Origin: Natronococcus sp. CG52
GTDB taxonomy: Archaea > Halobacteriota > Halobacteria > Halobacteriales > Natrialbaceae
Length of the DNA stretch: 64,000 bases
Direction of reading: 5' to 3'
NCBI RefSeq assembly: GCF_023913515.1
Contig: NZ_CP099391.1
Coordinates: 62,001 to 126,000 of the forward strand
Shown piece by piece: positions 1-8,522 of this stretch. The position numbers were made by a program, and so were the translations under genes. The notes under the pieces are model-generated. The model was not told the DNA's origin and searched no databases. It saw only the letters and a program-made list of their open reading frames with translations. Within the stretch, counting starts at the first letter, position 1. Every line of letters begins with the position of its first letter.

Positions 1-850
1 ACTCGGTGAGATCCCACTCGACGATCTCCTCGACGCCGTTGGCGCCGAGCTTGACGGGAACGCCGAAGGCGGTGTCCTCGTGGCCGTACTCGCCCTCGAG
101 CTTGACGCTCGCGGGGAGGACCTCGCCCGTGTCGCGGAGGATAGCCTCGACCATGTGGCCGACGCCGGTCGCCGGGCCCCACTCCGTGGCGCCCTTCTTC
201 TCGATGACGTTCATCGCCGAGGTCTGGAGTTCCTCGAGCAGTTCGTCTTTCTCGTCGTCGGTGAACTCGAGGTCCTGACCGTTGACGCGGACCTTCGAGA
301 AGGCCGGGACCTGCGCGTCGCCGTGCTCGCCGAGGATCGTCGCGTCGACGTTCTGGACGGGCGCGTCGAAGCGCCGGGAGATCACGTAGCGAAAGCGAGC
401 GGAGTCGAGTCGGCCGCCGAAGCCGACTACCTTCTCGCGTGCGCGCTCGCCCGATTCGTAGAGGTGGCGGTTCAGCAGGTCGACCGGGTTCGAGGTCGTG
501 ACGGTGATGAAGTCGTCGTTGTGCTCGGCGATCGAGGAGCCGATGTCCTCCATGATCGGCGCGTTGTCGCCCGCGAGATCGATCCGGGTCTGGCCGGGCT
601 GGCGCGGGATACCGGCGGTGATGACGACGACGTCCGAGCCGGCGGTGTCCTCGTAGTCACCCTGCCGAATCGTGGTGTTCGAGTCGTAGGCTGCGCCGTG
701 ATTGGCGTCGGCAGCCTGCCCGATCGTGTCGTCTTCCTTGTCCGGAATGTCGACGAAGACGAGTTCGTCTGCAACGTCCCGAAGTGCGATGTTGTAGCCT
801 GCGGCGGCCCCGACCGTTCCGGCCGCGCCGACCACGCTAACTTTCGTCAT
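1..850 (-). CDS. mdh: Malate dehydrogenase (LDH-like type), C-terminus cut by window edge
   Basis: Catalyses NAD-dependent interconversion of malate and oxaloacetate in the TCA cycle, cytoplasmic. Reading from the ATG at 850 gives 283 residues of a family that is usually about 304 long; the last ~20 lie outside the window. Seen: the N-terminal Rossmann loop [11 protein letters not shown] (residues 8-18), an Asp at the end of the second strand (FVDIPD) that fits NAD rather than NADP, the mobile-loop segment RQPGQTR (83-89) with substrate arginines, the NPVD segment (121-124), GRLDSARF (146-153) and the catalytic GEHGD (174-178, His176). RQPGQTR favours malate over lactate as substrate in this superfamily. 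The gene is divergent from znuA across a 497-base gap. Confident call. Confidence 0.95.
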   Translation of the reverse strand, partial: MTKVSVVGAAGTVGAAAGYNIALRDVADELVFVDIPDKEDDTIGQAADANHGAAYDSNTTIRQGDYEDTAGSDVVVITAGIPRQPGQTRIDLAGDNAPIMEDIGSSIAEHNDDFITVTTSNPVDLLNRHLYESGERAREKVVGFGGRLDSARFRYVISRRFDAPVQNVDATILGEHGDAQVPAFSKVRVNGQDLEFTDDEKDELLEELQTSAMNVIEKKGATEWGPATGVGHMVEAILRDTGEVLPASVKLEGEYGHEDTAFGVPVKLGANGVEEIVEWDLTE

Positions 851-1214
851 ACCACGTAAACCTGGACCTGCCCTCGCGTTAAATCCGTCGGATTCCCCAC
901 GATCGCTGGAGAATGACGATAGATGATACGTCGATCGTCGAACTTCTATCGCTCGCGAGCGGTCGCCGAACTCGGACGGCTCATTAGGCTCGTCAAATAA
1001 AGAAGTTGTAGTACTCTAACTCTAGCCGTACAGTACCCTCTATTCAACGGTGGGGTGCTAATTACGCACGGTGGAAACGCGTTGGCACGCGCATAAGCGC
1101 TGAGTGCCGGCGAAATTGGCCGACCAAAACTCTACCAGACTGGAGGAGTGTCGATCACTACCGTCAGAATTGCCTCGTTCGAGCCGATGACCGTCCGACA
1201 GTAACCATCAACGT

Positions 1215-1229
1215 GATAACTCCGTTATC
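1215..1229. promoter_or_regulatory. Perfect palindrome GATAAC-N3-GTTATC, candidate operator
   Basis: A 6-base perfect inverted repeat with a 3-base spacer, about 120 bases before the znuA start. Metal-dependent repressors of importers (DtxR/MntR-like, Fur-like, ArsR-like) bind short palindromes of this size, so an operator role is possible. The distance from the likely TATA is large, and the binding protein is unknown. Confidence 0.3.
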
Positions 1230-1314
1230 GGACGAGACGAATCACTCCGTCACCAATAACGAGTCGGACTCGGAATGGAATTAGACTAGTCAAAATATAT
1301 CTTTTGGACCGTAA

Positions 1315-1324
1315 ACTTTATTAG
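1315..1324 (+). promoter_or_regulatory. TATA-like element of znuA
   Basis: The stretch ACTTTATTAG is centred about 28 bases before the znuA ATG at 1348, the spacing expected for a leaderless haloarchaeal transcript. A second TATA-like stretch (AAATATAT) at 1291-1300 would instead give a short leader. Confidence 0.45.
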
Positions 1325-1347
1325 TTGGGGATGGGGACAAACAGCTG

Positions 1348-2382
1348 ATGAACGACGGCCCGAACCCTGGTGAATCGGAGCTGCATAGAATAACGCGTCG
1401 AACTGCCCTCGCCGGTGCTGGAGCTCTCGTTACCGGGCTAGCTGGATGTGCCGGCGACGCTTCGAACGAATCGACCGGGGAACGGAGCGTTGCCGTTGCG
1501 TCGTTCTTCACGTTCTACGATTTTGCGCGAAAAGTCGCTGACGGAACGCCCCTCTCGGTCGATAACCTCGTACCGACCGGCCTTCACGGGCACGGGTGGG
1601 AACCGGATCCGTCGATCACGCGAGATATCGTCGACGCGGATGCGTTTCTTCACGTCGGCGCCGATTTTCAACCGTGGGCCGATCGCGCTATTCGGACCGT
1701 CCAGGACGACGGTGCTGACACCCGCCTGATCAATGTTCGAGAGGGAATCGAGTTGATCGACCTCGCGGATACTCTCGAGGAGGAAGAACAGGTGGGCGAC
1801 GGAAAGGACCCTCACTTCTGGTTAGATCCCGGGCCAGCGAAACGCTCCGTCGACAACATCGCAAGCGGTCTCGCGGAAATCGCTCCCGACTACGAGAGCG
1901 AATTCGACGAAAACGCCGAGGACGTCAGGTCGAAACTCGACGAGATCGACGCCGAATGGGAAGCGATCTTCGACCGGGCGGAGCGTGACGTCGTTTTCCT
2001 GGCCGCTCACAACGCGTTCGAATACGTCGCACAGCGGTACGATGCGACCATTCAGCCGCTGGTGACGAACCTCGCTGCGGATGACGACGTTCGACCCGCG
2101 GACATGGAGCGTGCACAGGATACTATCGCGGACAACGACATCCGCTACATCGGCGCAGCAGTTTTCGAACCGCGTCGTCCAGCAGAACAACTGCTCGACC
2201 AGACGGCCGTCGAAGCGTACTATCCGGTGACGCCGTACGCCGGTACCACGGAAGCGTGGAACGATCGAGGCTGGGGATACTTCGAAATCGCCCGGAACGT
2301 CAACATGGAGACGTTCAAGATCGTTCTCGATGCGGCGGAACCGGACTCCGGCTTCGACGAGGAATGGCGAAACTTCGAGTGA
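1348..2382 (+). CDS. znuA: Zinc/manganese ABC transporter substrate-binding lipoprotein (ZnuA-like)
   Basis: Extracytoplasmic metal-binding protein that delivers Zn2+ or Mn2+ to the ZnuBC importer. The N-terminus is a Tat lipoprotein signal: RR at 17-18, a short hydrophobic stretch and the lipobox LAGC (31-34), so it is exported folded and lipid-anchored. Metal-binding histidines fit the cluster A-I pattern: H80/H82 in GLHGHGWEPD, H156 in DPHFWLDP and H221 in AHNAFEYVAQRYD. There is an acidic stretch (about 143-154) where bacterial ZnuA has a His-rich loop. 344 residues is normal. It is followed 40 bases later by znuC and then znuB, so a three-gene operon. Zinc versus manganese cannot be settled from sequence. 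Confidence 0.9.
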   Translation: MNDGPNPGESELHRITRRTALAGAGALVTGLAGCAGDASNESTGERSVAVASFFTFYDFARKVADGTPLSVDNLVPTGLHGHGWEPDPSITRDIVDADAFLHVGADFQPWADRAIRTVQDDGADTRLINVREGIELIDLADTLEEEEQVGDGKDPHFWLDPGPAKRSVDNIASGLAEIAPDYESEFDENAEDVRSKLDEIDAEWEAIFDRAERDVVFLAAHNAFEYVAQRYDATIQPLVTNLAADDDVRPADMERAQDTIADNDIRYIGAAVFEPRRPAEQLLDQTAVEAYYPVTPYAGTTEAWNDRGWGYFEIARNVNMETFKIVLDAAEPDSGFDEEWRNFE

Positions 2383-2422
2383 GAGATCGAACAACCCCAA
2401 CAACCTGAAAAACACCCTACCA

Positions 2423-3166
2423 ATGACACTCATAGAAGTCGCGAACGTCTCGTTCGGGTACACAACCAGTCCCGTCGTGCGAGACGTCTCGTTTACTACC
2501 GAATCCGGCGAGTACGTCGGAGTTATCGGTCCCAACGGCTCCGGAAAGAGTACGCTTCTCCAGTTGATCCTGGGACTGCACAAACCTGACGAGGGCGACG
2601 TTCGACTGTTCGGCCGTCCGTCGCGGGACTTCGTCGATCGAGAGCGCGTCGGCTACGTCGCCCAGGACGTCACCGAAAACACCAAAGAAATGCCGATCAC
2701 CGTCGCGGAAGTCGTTCTCATGGGGAGGTTCCCCCACGCGGGGTTCGGTCGTGTCACCGCCGAGGATCGAGAGCGAACCCGCGAAGCGCTTCGGACGGTG
2801 GGCATCGAACACCTCGCCGACAGGCGCGTTACGAAGCTCTCCGGCGGCCAGCGACAGCGCGCCTACATCGCACGAGCGCTCGCGGGTGAGGCCGACCTGC
2901 TCGTGCTCGACGAACCGACCGTCGGGGTAGACGCCGAATCGGTCGAGGCGTTTTTCGACCTTCTAGATGCCCTCAACACCGATGGCATGACGGTGCTACT
3001 CGTCGAACACGATATCGGAGCCGTCCTCGACCACACGGATCGCGTGATCTGTCTGAACGGAGAACTGTACTTCGACGGGCCGCCGGCCGAGTTCGTCGAT
3101 ACCGACGCGTTGGATCGAGCCTACGGAACCGATATCCGTCGAGAAGACGGGGTGACGCCATCGTGA
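2423..3166 (+). CDS. znuC: Metal ABC transporter ATP-binding protein (ZnuC-like)
   Basis: Cytoplasmic ATPase of the zinc/manganese importer. The start is taken at the ATG at 2423 (protein MTLIEVANVSFGY...), because the upstream in-frame extension overlaps the end of znuA and reads as shadow sequence. Over 247 residues it shows Walker A GPNGSGKST (36-44), the ABC signature LSGGQ (139-143), Walker B LLVLDEP (159-165) and the switch histidine in VEHD near 197. Neighbours: substrate-binding protein upstream, permease downstream overlapping by 4 bases (GTGA), which implies translational coupling. Confidence 0.93.
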   Translation: MTLIEVANVSFGYTTSPVVRDVSFTTESGEYVGVIGPNGSGKSTLLQLILGLHKPDEGDVRLFGRPSRDFVDRERVGYVAQDVTENTKEMPITVAEVVLMGRFPHAGFGRVTAEDRERTREALRTVGIEHLADRRVTKLSGGQRQRAYIARALAGEADLLVLDEPTVGVDAESVEAFFDLLDALNTDGMTVLLVEHDIGAVLDHTDRVICLNGELYFDGPPAEFVDTDALDRAYGTDIRREDGVTPS

Positions 3167-4152
3167 CGTTCGAACTCGCCTGGGCGATCGGGTTACTCAG
3201 CGCCCCTTACGACGCGATGGTCTGGCTGCTCGAGCGCTGGAGCGATCTCCTGTCGTCCATCGGCGGCCAGTTCGGTATCGGGATGCTCGAGTACGGATTC
3301 ATGCACCGGGCGTTTCTGGTCGGTATCCTCATCGCGGTGATGGCTCCGCTGATCGGCACGTTCCTCGTTCACCGCCAACTGGCGCTCATCGGCGATGCGC
3401 TCGCGCACACCGCGTTCGCCGGCGTCGCGGTGGGATTGTTCGTCAACGCCGTCCTCGGAACGGGAATCTCGCCGTATCTCACAGCAGTCGTAGTCGCCAT
3501 GACCGCCGCGCTGGCGATCGAGTTGATCTCCGAGGTGACCGACGCCTACAACGACGTCTCGATGGCGATCGTCCTTTCGACGGGGTTCGCCCTCGGTGCC
3601 GTGTTGATCAGCCTCAATGCCGGTGGTCTCGCGGTTGGCGTCAACCAGTACCTCTTCGGAAATCTCTCGACGGTCTCGAACCAGAACGCGATCATCCTCA
3701 TCGGGCTGTTCGTCGTGATCGCGCTCGTCGTCGGCATCACGTACAAGCAACTGCTGTACGTGACGTTCGACGAGACGGCTGCACGCGTCGCCGGACTCAA
3801 CGTCCGCTGGTACAATCGGATTACGGCGATGCTCACCGCGATGGTCGTCGTCGGCGCGATGCAGATTATGGGTGTGATCCTCGTCGCAGCGATGCTCGTC
3901 GTACCGGTCGCCGGTGCGGCCCAACTCTCCCGGAGCTTCCGTGAGGCGCTGCTTGCCTCTGTCGTCCTCGCGGAAATCGCCGTCCTCGCCGGGATTACGC
4001 TGTCGTACCAGTACGAGACCACTGCCGGCGGAACGATCGTACTCGTTGCGGTCGCCATCTACATCGTCGCTGTCCTGATCGGCAAAGTACAATCGCGTCG
4101 GGAACCGGTCACGGAAACCCAGTCGATCGCAGACGAACAGCCGGCGGATTGA
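3163..4152 (+). CDS. znuB: Metal ABC transporter permease (ZnuB-like)
   Basis: Integral membrane subunit of the zinc/manganese importer (ABC-3 family). It starts with GTG inside the GTGA overlap with znuC. 329 residues with eight or nine predicted hydrophobic helices and the ABC-3 hallmark region: MAPLIGTFLVHRQLALIGDALAH-type sequence near 60-80, then GVAVGLF. An extra N-terminal segment of about 45 residues with one amphipathic/hydrophobic stretch precedes the core; it may be a haloarchaeal extension. The C-terminus is short and polar. It ends the operon; the next gene begins 135 bases later. Confidence 0.9.
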   Translation: MTFELAWAIGLLSAPYDAMVWLLERWSDLLSSIGGQFGIGMLEYGFMHRAFLVGILIAVMAPLIGTFLVHRQLALIGDALAHTAFAGVAVGLFVNAVLGTGISPYLTAVVVAMTAALAIELISEVTDAYNDVSMAIVLSTGFALGAVLISLNAGGLAVGVNQYLFGNLSTVSNQNAIILIGLFVVIALVVGITYKQLLYVTFDETAARVAGLNVRWYNRITAMLTAMVVVGAMQIMGVILVAAMLVVPVAGAAQLSRSFREALLASVVLAEIAVLAGITLSYQYETTAGGTIVLVAVAIYIVAVLIGKVQSRREPVTETQSIADEQPAD

Positions 4153-4287
4153 TCTCTGTGGTTCCTCTCGACGGCCGCACGGACGGGGCTCGGTCTCGCC
4201 GGACGTCTCCTCGCCCGCTCTCGAAGCGAGTAGGCCGAGAGCGACGCGACCGAATCCGTCTTTGCGCTCGGCGTCGCGGTCTCGAGT

Positions 4288-4740
4288 ATGCGCGTCAGCG
4301 TTATCGGCGGCGGTGCGATCACGAGCGAGGCGGAATCGCGAGCGGAGGAGATCGGTCGGGAACTCGGTCGACGGGGACACGCGGTCGTCTGTGGCGGCCG
4401 CGGCGGCACGATGGAGGCGGTCTGTCGCGGCGCGAAAGCCGAGGGTGGGACGACGATCGGTATCCTCCCCGGCGAGCGGCGGACGGCGGCGAACGACTCC
4501 ATCGACACTGCGATCGCGACCGGTCTCGGCCACGCAAGGAACGCGCTCGTCCCGATGAACGGCGACGCGGTCATCGCGCTGGCCGGCAGCCACGGTACGC
4601 TCTCGGAGATCGGTTTCGCCGGGATCTACGATCGACCGATCGTCGGCCTCGAGACCCACGACGTTCCCGGCGTCGAAGCCGTCGAGACGCCCGCGGCGGC
4701 CGTCGACGCCGTCGAGAACGCGCTCGAGGAGGAGCGCTGA
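4288..4740 (+). CDS. TIGR00725-type SLOG/Rossmann nucleotide-binding protein
   Basis: A 150-residue Rossmann-like protein of the SLOG superfamily, related to the LOG cytokinin-activating and DprA/Smf folds. Seen: N-terminal MRVSVIGGGAI strand-loop, GGRGGTMEAVCRGAK (about 38-52) in the position of the first phosphate-binding loop, and GSHGTLSE (about 101-108), which corresponds to the PGGxGTxxE nucleotide motif of LOG proteins. The family is widespread and of unproven activity; a nucleotide-derivative hydrolase or sensor is possible. It is followed 3 bases later by a GNAT gene and probably cotranscribed with it. Confidence 0.8.
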   Translation: MRVSVIGGGAITSEAESRAEEIGRELGRRGHAVVCGGRGGTMEAVCRGAKAEGGTTIGILPGERRTAANDSIDTAIATGLGHARNALVPMNGDAVIALAGSHGTLSEIGFAGIYDRPIVGLETHDVPGVEAVETPAAAVDAVENALEEER

Positions 4741-4743
4741 TCG

Positions 4744-5169
4744 ATGACGACGCACGATGCGGATCCCTACGCGATTCGCGAGGAACTGCCCGATCCCGAG
4801 ACGTTCGCCGCGCTCCGGGAGGCCGCCGACATGCCCCCGCGTTCGCCGGAGGGCGTCGAACGCGGGCTGCCGAACTCGATCTACGGCGCGATCGCGGTCC
4901 ACGAACCGTCCGGCGAGGTCGTCGGCATGGGTCGGATCGTCGGCGACGGCGGGACCGTCTACCAGATTTCGGACATGGCGGTCCACCCGGACCACCAGCG
5001 GCGGGGGCTCGGAACGCGGATCATGAATTCCCTGGAGGCGTATCTCGAGGCGGAAGCCCCGCCGCGAGCGTACGTCAACCTCGTGGCCGACGTCGACGGC
5101 TTCTACGAGCGGTTCGGCTTCGAGGAGACGCGTCCGGCCTCGAAGGGGATGTATCGCCGCACCGAGTGA
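4744..5169 (+). CDS. GNAT family N-acetyltransferase
   Basis: 141 residues with the GNAT acetyl-CoA fold. The acetyl-CoA loop is visible as HPDHQRRGLGTRIM (about 83-96), preceded by the strand YQISDMAV and followed by the C-terminal FYERFGFEETRP segment (motif B). Substrate cannot be told; such small GNATs act on free amines, antibiotics or protein N-termini. It starts 3 bases after the SLOG gene stop, suggesting a two-gene unit. Confidence 0.88.
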   Translation: MTTHDADPYAIREELPDPETFAALREAADMPPRSPEGVERGLPNSIYGAIAVHEPSGEVVGMGRIVGDGGTVYQISDMAVHPDHQRRGLGTRIMNSLEAYLEAEAPPRAYVNLVADVDGFYERFGFEETRPASKGMYRRTE

Positions 5170-5242
5170 GCCGAATTTCGAGGCGTCGAGCGGCGCGGCG
5201 GTCTCCGCAGCTTTTTCGACTTTCCGGCGCGTCGAGACGAGT

Positions 5243-5968
5243 ATGAGCGACTTCGACAAGGAAGCCGAGCGCGAGAAGCTTCGCGAGAAGTACGAGCGCG
5301 ACGAGGCCGACCGGAAGGCCACCCAGCGGATGAGCGATCTCCTACTGAAGGGCGCCACGATGACCAACACCCACTGTGGCACCTGCGGCGACCCGCTCTT
5401 CCAGCAGGACGGGACGACGTTCTGTCCTAGCTGTCACGGGAACCCCGACGCCGTCCAGGGGACGGATCTCGAGGCCCGGGCGGCAGAGGAGTCGGCTACC
5501 CAGTCGGCGATCGAGCCCGACGATACCGATCGACCCCAGTCCGGAACGGCCACCGACGACGACTCGGCTACCGCCGAAGACGCCCCCGGTGCGTCTTCGG
5601 AGACGCCCCCGAAGCGGACGGGACAGACCGCCGAAACGGACCCCGCCGGCGACTCGAACGACCATCCCTCGTCACCGCCGTCTCGATCGACGCCGGATCG
5701 CGACGTCCGAACCCAGTCGTCCGGAACCGACCCGTCTCGAGGGAGTGAGACGAACCGAGCGCAGCACGACGAACATCACTCCGGATCGAGCGGCACGCCC
5801 CCAACGAACGCGTCACCGCCGAGCGGTCTCGACGACGCCCACGGCTCGCTGGTCGCCGCGCTCGAGAAGTTCGCGCGGGAGGCCGCCGAGACGGACGATC
5901 CGCGGTACGCGAAGGAGTGTCTGGAAGCCGCTCGCGAGGCGAGCGAGACCCTCGACGTGCTTCGGTAG
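5243..5968 (+). CDS. Sjogren/scleroderma autoantigen 1 (UPF0148) zinc-ribbon protein
   Basis: 241 residues. The first ~70 match the SSSCA1/UPF0148 family found across archaea and in eukaryotes: a charged N-terminal helix (DFDKEAEREKLREKYERD), RMSDLLLKGATM, then a zinc ribbon CGTCGDPLF...CPSCH with two CxxC pairs. A long low-complexity, Ser/Thr/Pro/Asp-rich linker (about 75-185) follows, probably disordered, and then a C-terminal helical segment (SLVAALEKFAREAAE...LEAAREASETLDVLR). Function unproven in archaea. Its own transcription unit. Confidence 0.8.
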   Translation: MSDFDKEAEREKLREKYERDEADRKATQRMSDLLLKGATMTNTHCGTCGDPLFQQDGTTFCPSCHGNPDAVQGTDLEARAAEESATQSAIEPDDTDRPQSGTATDDDSATAEDAPGASSETPPKRTGQTAETDPAGDSNDHPSSPPSRSTPDRDVRTQSSGTDPSRGSETNRAQHDEHHSGSSGTPPTNASPPSGLDDAHGSLVAALEKFAREAAETDDPRYAKECLEAAREASETLDVLR

Positions 5969-6048
5969 TACCCACCCCAGCGTCGACCGCAGGGTCGAAC
6001 CGATCCCCACCGCCTGGTTCGACCCTGCAGGGCAGGCTGAGGACGTCA

Positions 6049-6465
6049 CTAGTCGAGGAACCGTTCCTGGACGTTTCCGGTCGGCATCATACACTTGTCT
6101 TTCTTTCCGAACACCCGATACCGGTTGGCGGCGACCAGATCGTACCCCCAGTCGCGCAGTCGTCGCGGGAGGAATCGCAGCGGGCGAGCGAGCGCGTAGA
6201 TCCCGCCGAGGATGGCGGCGATCCTGACGACGGCCGAGGACTTGACGTACGCGTCGTCGCCCTCGATCAGGACGATCGAGTCGAGTTCGTCGTCCGCGAG
6301 ACCGTACTCGGCGAGCAGCCGCCGGCCGACGTCGGACTGGAGCGACGCGAAGTGAAAGACGCCCTCCGTGTCTCGCGGGACGAGAAACTGGACGAAGCCA
6401 GCACAGAGGTTACAGACGCCGTCGAAGAGCACGATCGGCTCCTCGTCGGGGATCTCCTTGCTCAT
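6049..6465 (-). CDS. DCC family thiol-disulfide oxidoreductase (DUF393)
   Basis: 138 residues beginning with the family signature: VLFDGVCNLCAGFVQFL, where DGVCxxC carries the redox-type CxxC pair (residues about 17-20). The rest (FHFASLQSDVGRRLLAEYGL; DSIVLIEGDDAYVKSSAVVRI) is typical of DUF393, a thioredoxin-like family. It lies just downstream of, and on the same strand as, the HTTM membrane protein at 6678-8267 with a 212-base gap. In many bacteria DCC and HTTM/VKGC-like proteins are neighbours or fused, so a shared membrane redox or carboxylation job is plausible but unproved. Confidence 0.88.
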   Translation of the reverse strand: MSKEIPDEEPIVLFDGVCNLCAGFVQFLVPRDTEGVFHFASLQSDVGRRLLAEYGLADDELDSIVLIEGDDAYVKSSAVVRIAAILGGIYALARPLRFLPRRLRDWGYDLVAANRYRVFGKKDKCMMPTGNVQERFLD

Positions 6466-6677
6466 CGAACGGGTGACCGTTCGCGCCGATCGAAATTCAG
6501 CGTTCCGGTCACCGTTTCGAGGGCGGCTTCGTGTCCCGTCGCTCTCGGGCTACGCGGTCTCGTGGATGAGAGTAACGACTGCAACGATTTACACACCGAT
6601 CGCACTGTCCGCGGTTCTCGCTTGCTTCGCTCGCTCCGAACCGCGCTCCCGTCGTGCGATCGGGTGTGCACCGACTT

Positions 6678-8267
6678 TCAGTGGCCACTATAGCTCCCCG
6701 GCGGCTGTATCTCGGTCGGCTCGTTGCCGTCACAGCCGTACTGGTAGACGAGTCCCGTCTGTCGCTCGCGGTCCGCCGGCGAGGCCGTCGTGTTCATTTC
6801 CACGTTCTCGGTCACTCGGTACATGTTCACGTGGGTGAGCTCCGAACCGCGTTCGTTCTCCCACGCAGTGCAGATGTACTCGGCTAACTTCTCGGGCGCG
6901 TCGTTGATACCGTGGTAGCCGCCGCGGCGAACGCTGTTCATGTAAAACCGCTCTCGGTACGTGCCGTACTGTTTCTGGAGTTCGTCGTACGGCCGATCGT
7001 AGGAGACTGCAGCCCGGCCGTTGTAGACGTCGATCACGTCACCGTCCGCGGTCTGTGCCGGAAAGACGTAGTAGCCGTCGGTCGTCCGCGGCGTCGGCGC
7101 GAAGACGCTCCAGTCGGGTTGGTCGATGCTGAACTGCTGGGCGGTCCCCTCGATCCGTTCCTCGACGACCGTCTCTTTGTCGACAACTCCGATCGGCGCG
7201 AACGAGAGGGTCGTGAACAGTGCCGTCGAGATGACGATGACGCCGATGCCCGCGCTGTAGGTCGCCTGTCTCGCGCGTCGTTGCCGCTCGCTATCGAACC
7301 GGACGTTCGGGACGGAGGCCGCGAACCGACCGAGTTCGGCTCGTCGGTCCGCAAACCGGCGGCGGTCGATCTCGAGGTACCGAGCGACCGCCCGCAGATC
7401 CTCCCAGAACTGCGCCTGGAGGAACAGGGTGAGGCCGGCGATCGCGACGTACGCGAACGCGCCGATTCGCACCGTGAAGATGAACGACGCGTGACCCGCC
7501 ATGAAGATCGCGGCGAGTAGCATTCGTCGCCGACCGACCACGAAGAGCAGCGCCCACGAAGACAGGAGCATGATGAACCACAGCAGCCCACCGATCTGAA
7601 GCAGGGTCTGGAACTCGCGGAGGTACGGCGCGAGGAAGTACGTCGTGTCGCCCAGTCCCATGATCAACGGGGTCGCCTCCCCGGTGGTCCACAGGTCGTT
7701 CTGCGCCTTGTGGTAGCCGTTGACGGAGTACATGAACACCATCTGTCCCAGGATGAGTGCGGAGGCGATATTCGCGACACTCGTCCGCGGTTCCCGGTCG
7801 GCGTGGACGGCGTCGACCGACCACCGTTCGCCGAGCGGGAGGAAGATGGCCCAGAACAGCAGCAGTCGGAACAGCGTGTCGGCGTAGCTCAGGACCAGCG
7901 GATTGTGGTGGTCCAGCGAGACGACGAAGAGAAAGGAGAGGATCGTCGCGATCCGCGTCTTGTAGCCGACGATTAGCTGTATCGCGATCAGTCCCTGCAG
8001 GATGAACAACGCGGCGATGAGCAGCGGATCGGTCGTCAGGTGATAGAACGAGAACGCGCCGTCGGCACTCATCGACCTCGCGAGCGACTGTGGGACGACG
8101 CCGTCGTTCGTGTAGAAGTACGTGAAATTTCGACTCCGAAGCAACAGATCCGCGACGATCAGCAGGCCGACGAACACGCGGAACGCGGCCAGCGCTCGCG
8201 TATCGATCCGGAAGGAGTCGGCGAGACCTCGCCCGATCCGACTCTCGAACCCGGTGTCAGTCGCCAT
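6678..8267 (-). CDS. HTTM domain membrane protein (vitamin K-dependent carboxylase-like)
   Basis: 529 residues. The first ~300 are the HTTM (horizontally transferred transmembrane) domain: TRALAAFRVFVGLLIVADLLLR starts the first helix, then YTNDGVVP, a DHHNPL segment (about 117-122) and several more membrane helices to about 290. HTTM is the domain shared with vitamin K-dependent gamma-glutamyl carboxylase. The C-terminal ~200 residues form a soluble part after a single helix near 345-365 (VIVISTALFTTLSFAPIG); it holds no recognised motif and ends near PPGSYSGH. A DCC redox protein follows downstream. Catalysis has not been shown for the haloarchaeal group. Confidence 0.85.
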   Translation of the reverse strand: MATDTGFESRIGRGLADSFRIDTRALAAFRVFVGLLIVADLLLRSRNFTYFYTNDGVVPQSLARSMSADGAFSFYHLTTDPLLIAALFILQGLIAIQLIVGYKTRIATILSFLFVVSLDHHNPLVLSYADTLFRLLLFWAIFLPLGERWSVDAVHADREPRTSVANIASALILGQMVFMYSVNGYHKAQNDLWTTGEATPLIMGLGDTTYFLAPYLREFQTLLQIGGLLWFIMLLSSWALLFVVGRRRMLLAAIFMAGHASFIFTVRIGAFAYVAIAGLTLFLQAQFWEDLRAVARYLEIDRRRFADRRAELGRFAASVPNVRFDSERQRRARQATYSAGIGVIVISTALFTTLSFAPIGVVDKETVVEERIEGTAQQFSIDQPDWSVFAPTPRTTDGYYVFPAQTADGDVIDVYNGRAAVSYDRPYDELQKQYGTYRERFYMNSVRRGGYHGINDAPEKLAEYICTAWENERGSELTHVNMYRVTENVEMNTTASPADRERQTGLVYQYGCDGNEPTEIQPPGSYSGH

Positions 8268-8364
8268 CTGTCTCCGGCGTTATGTGTCGTTGGCTCACGT
8301 CCGTCGCGTTCGAGAGTCGCGCGTCGTTGCGTCTGGTCTCGCGGTGTAAGTCCTCGCTCATCAT
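8257..8364 (-). CDS. Possible 35-residue leader protein overlapping the HTTM start
   Basis: A short ATG frame (starts at 8364 or 8361) ends in a TGA at 8257-8259, 11 bases inside the HTTM start region, so the two frames overlap as ATGGCGACTGA. The product is polar and charged (begins MMSEDLHRETRRNDARL) with no motif. The overlap suggests translational coupling, but the frame is short and could be chance. Confidence 0.25.
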   Translation of the reverse strand: MMSEDLHRETRRNDARLSNATDVSQRHITPETDGD

Positions 8365-8522
8365 GAGAGATCACAGATCGATGTACTCTCCGCTCTCTCC
8401 CTGACCGAATTAGCGAGCGCCACTCGCGTCTACTCGAATCGCCTCTGGAGGGAACGGGTGGGTTATCTCTCACACAATCGACACCGAACTGATATATATT
8501 TTCCGCTCAGTCTCCGGCTCGC

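Larger units (their letters stand above)
851..1347. other. Divergent intergenic region between mdh and znuA
   Basis: About 500 bases without a convincing gene. It should hold the promoters of mdh (leftward) and of the zinc importer (rightward). A perfect inverted repeat lies at 1215-1229 and AT-rich TATA-like stretches at 1291-1300 and 1315-1324. An 18-codon GTG reading frame around 1149 has a GGAGG just upstream but nothing else to support it. Confidence 0.7.

Noticed and set aside
3193-5382. 729-codon open frame on the minus strand
   Set aside because: It spans znuB, the SLOG gene and the GNAT gene, all well-supported on the plus strand, and has no recognisable domain.
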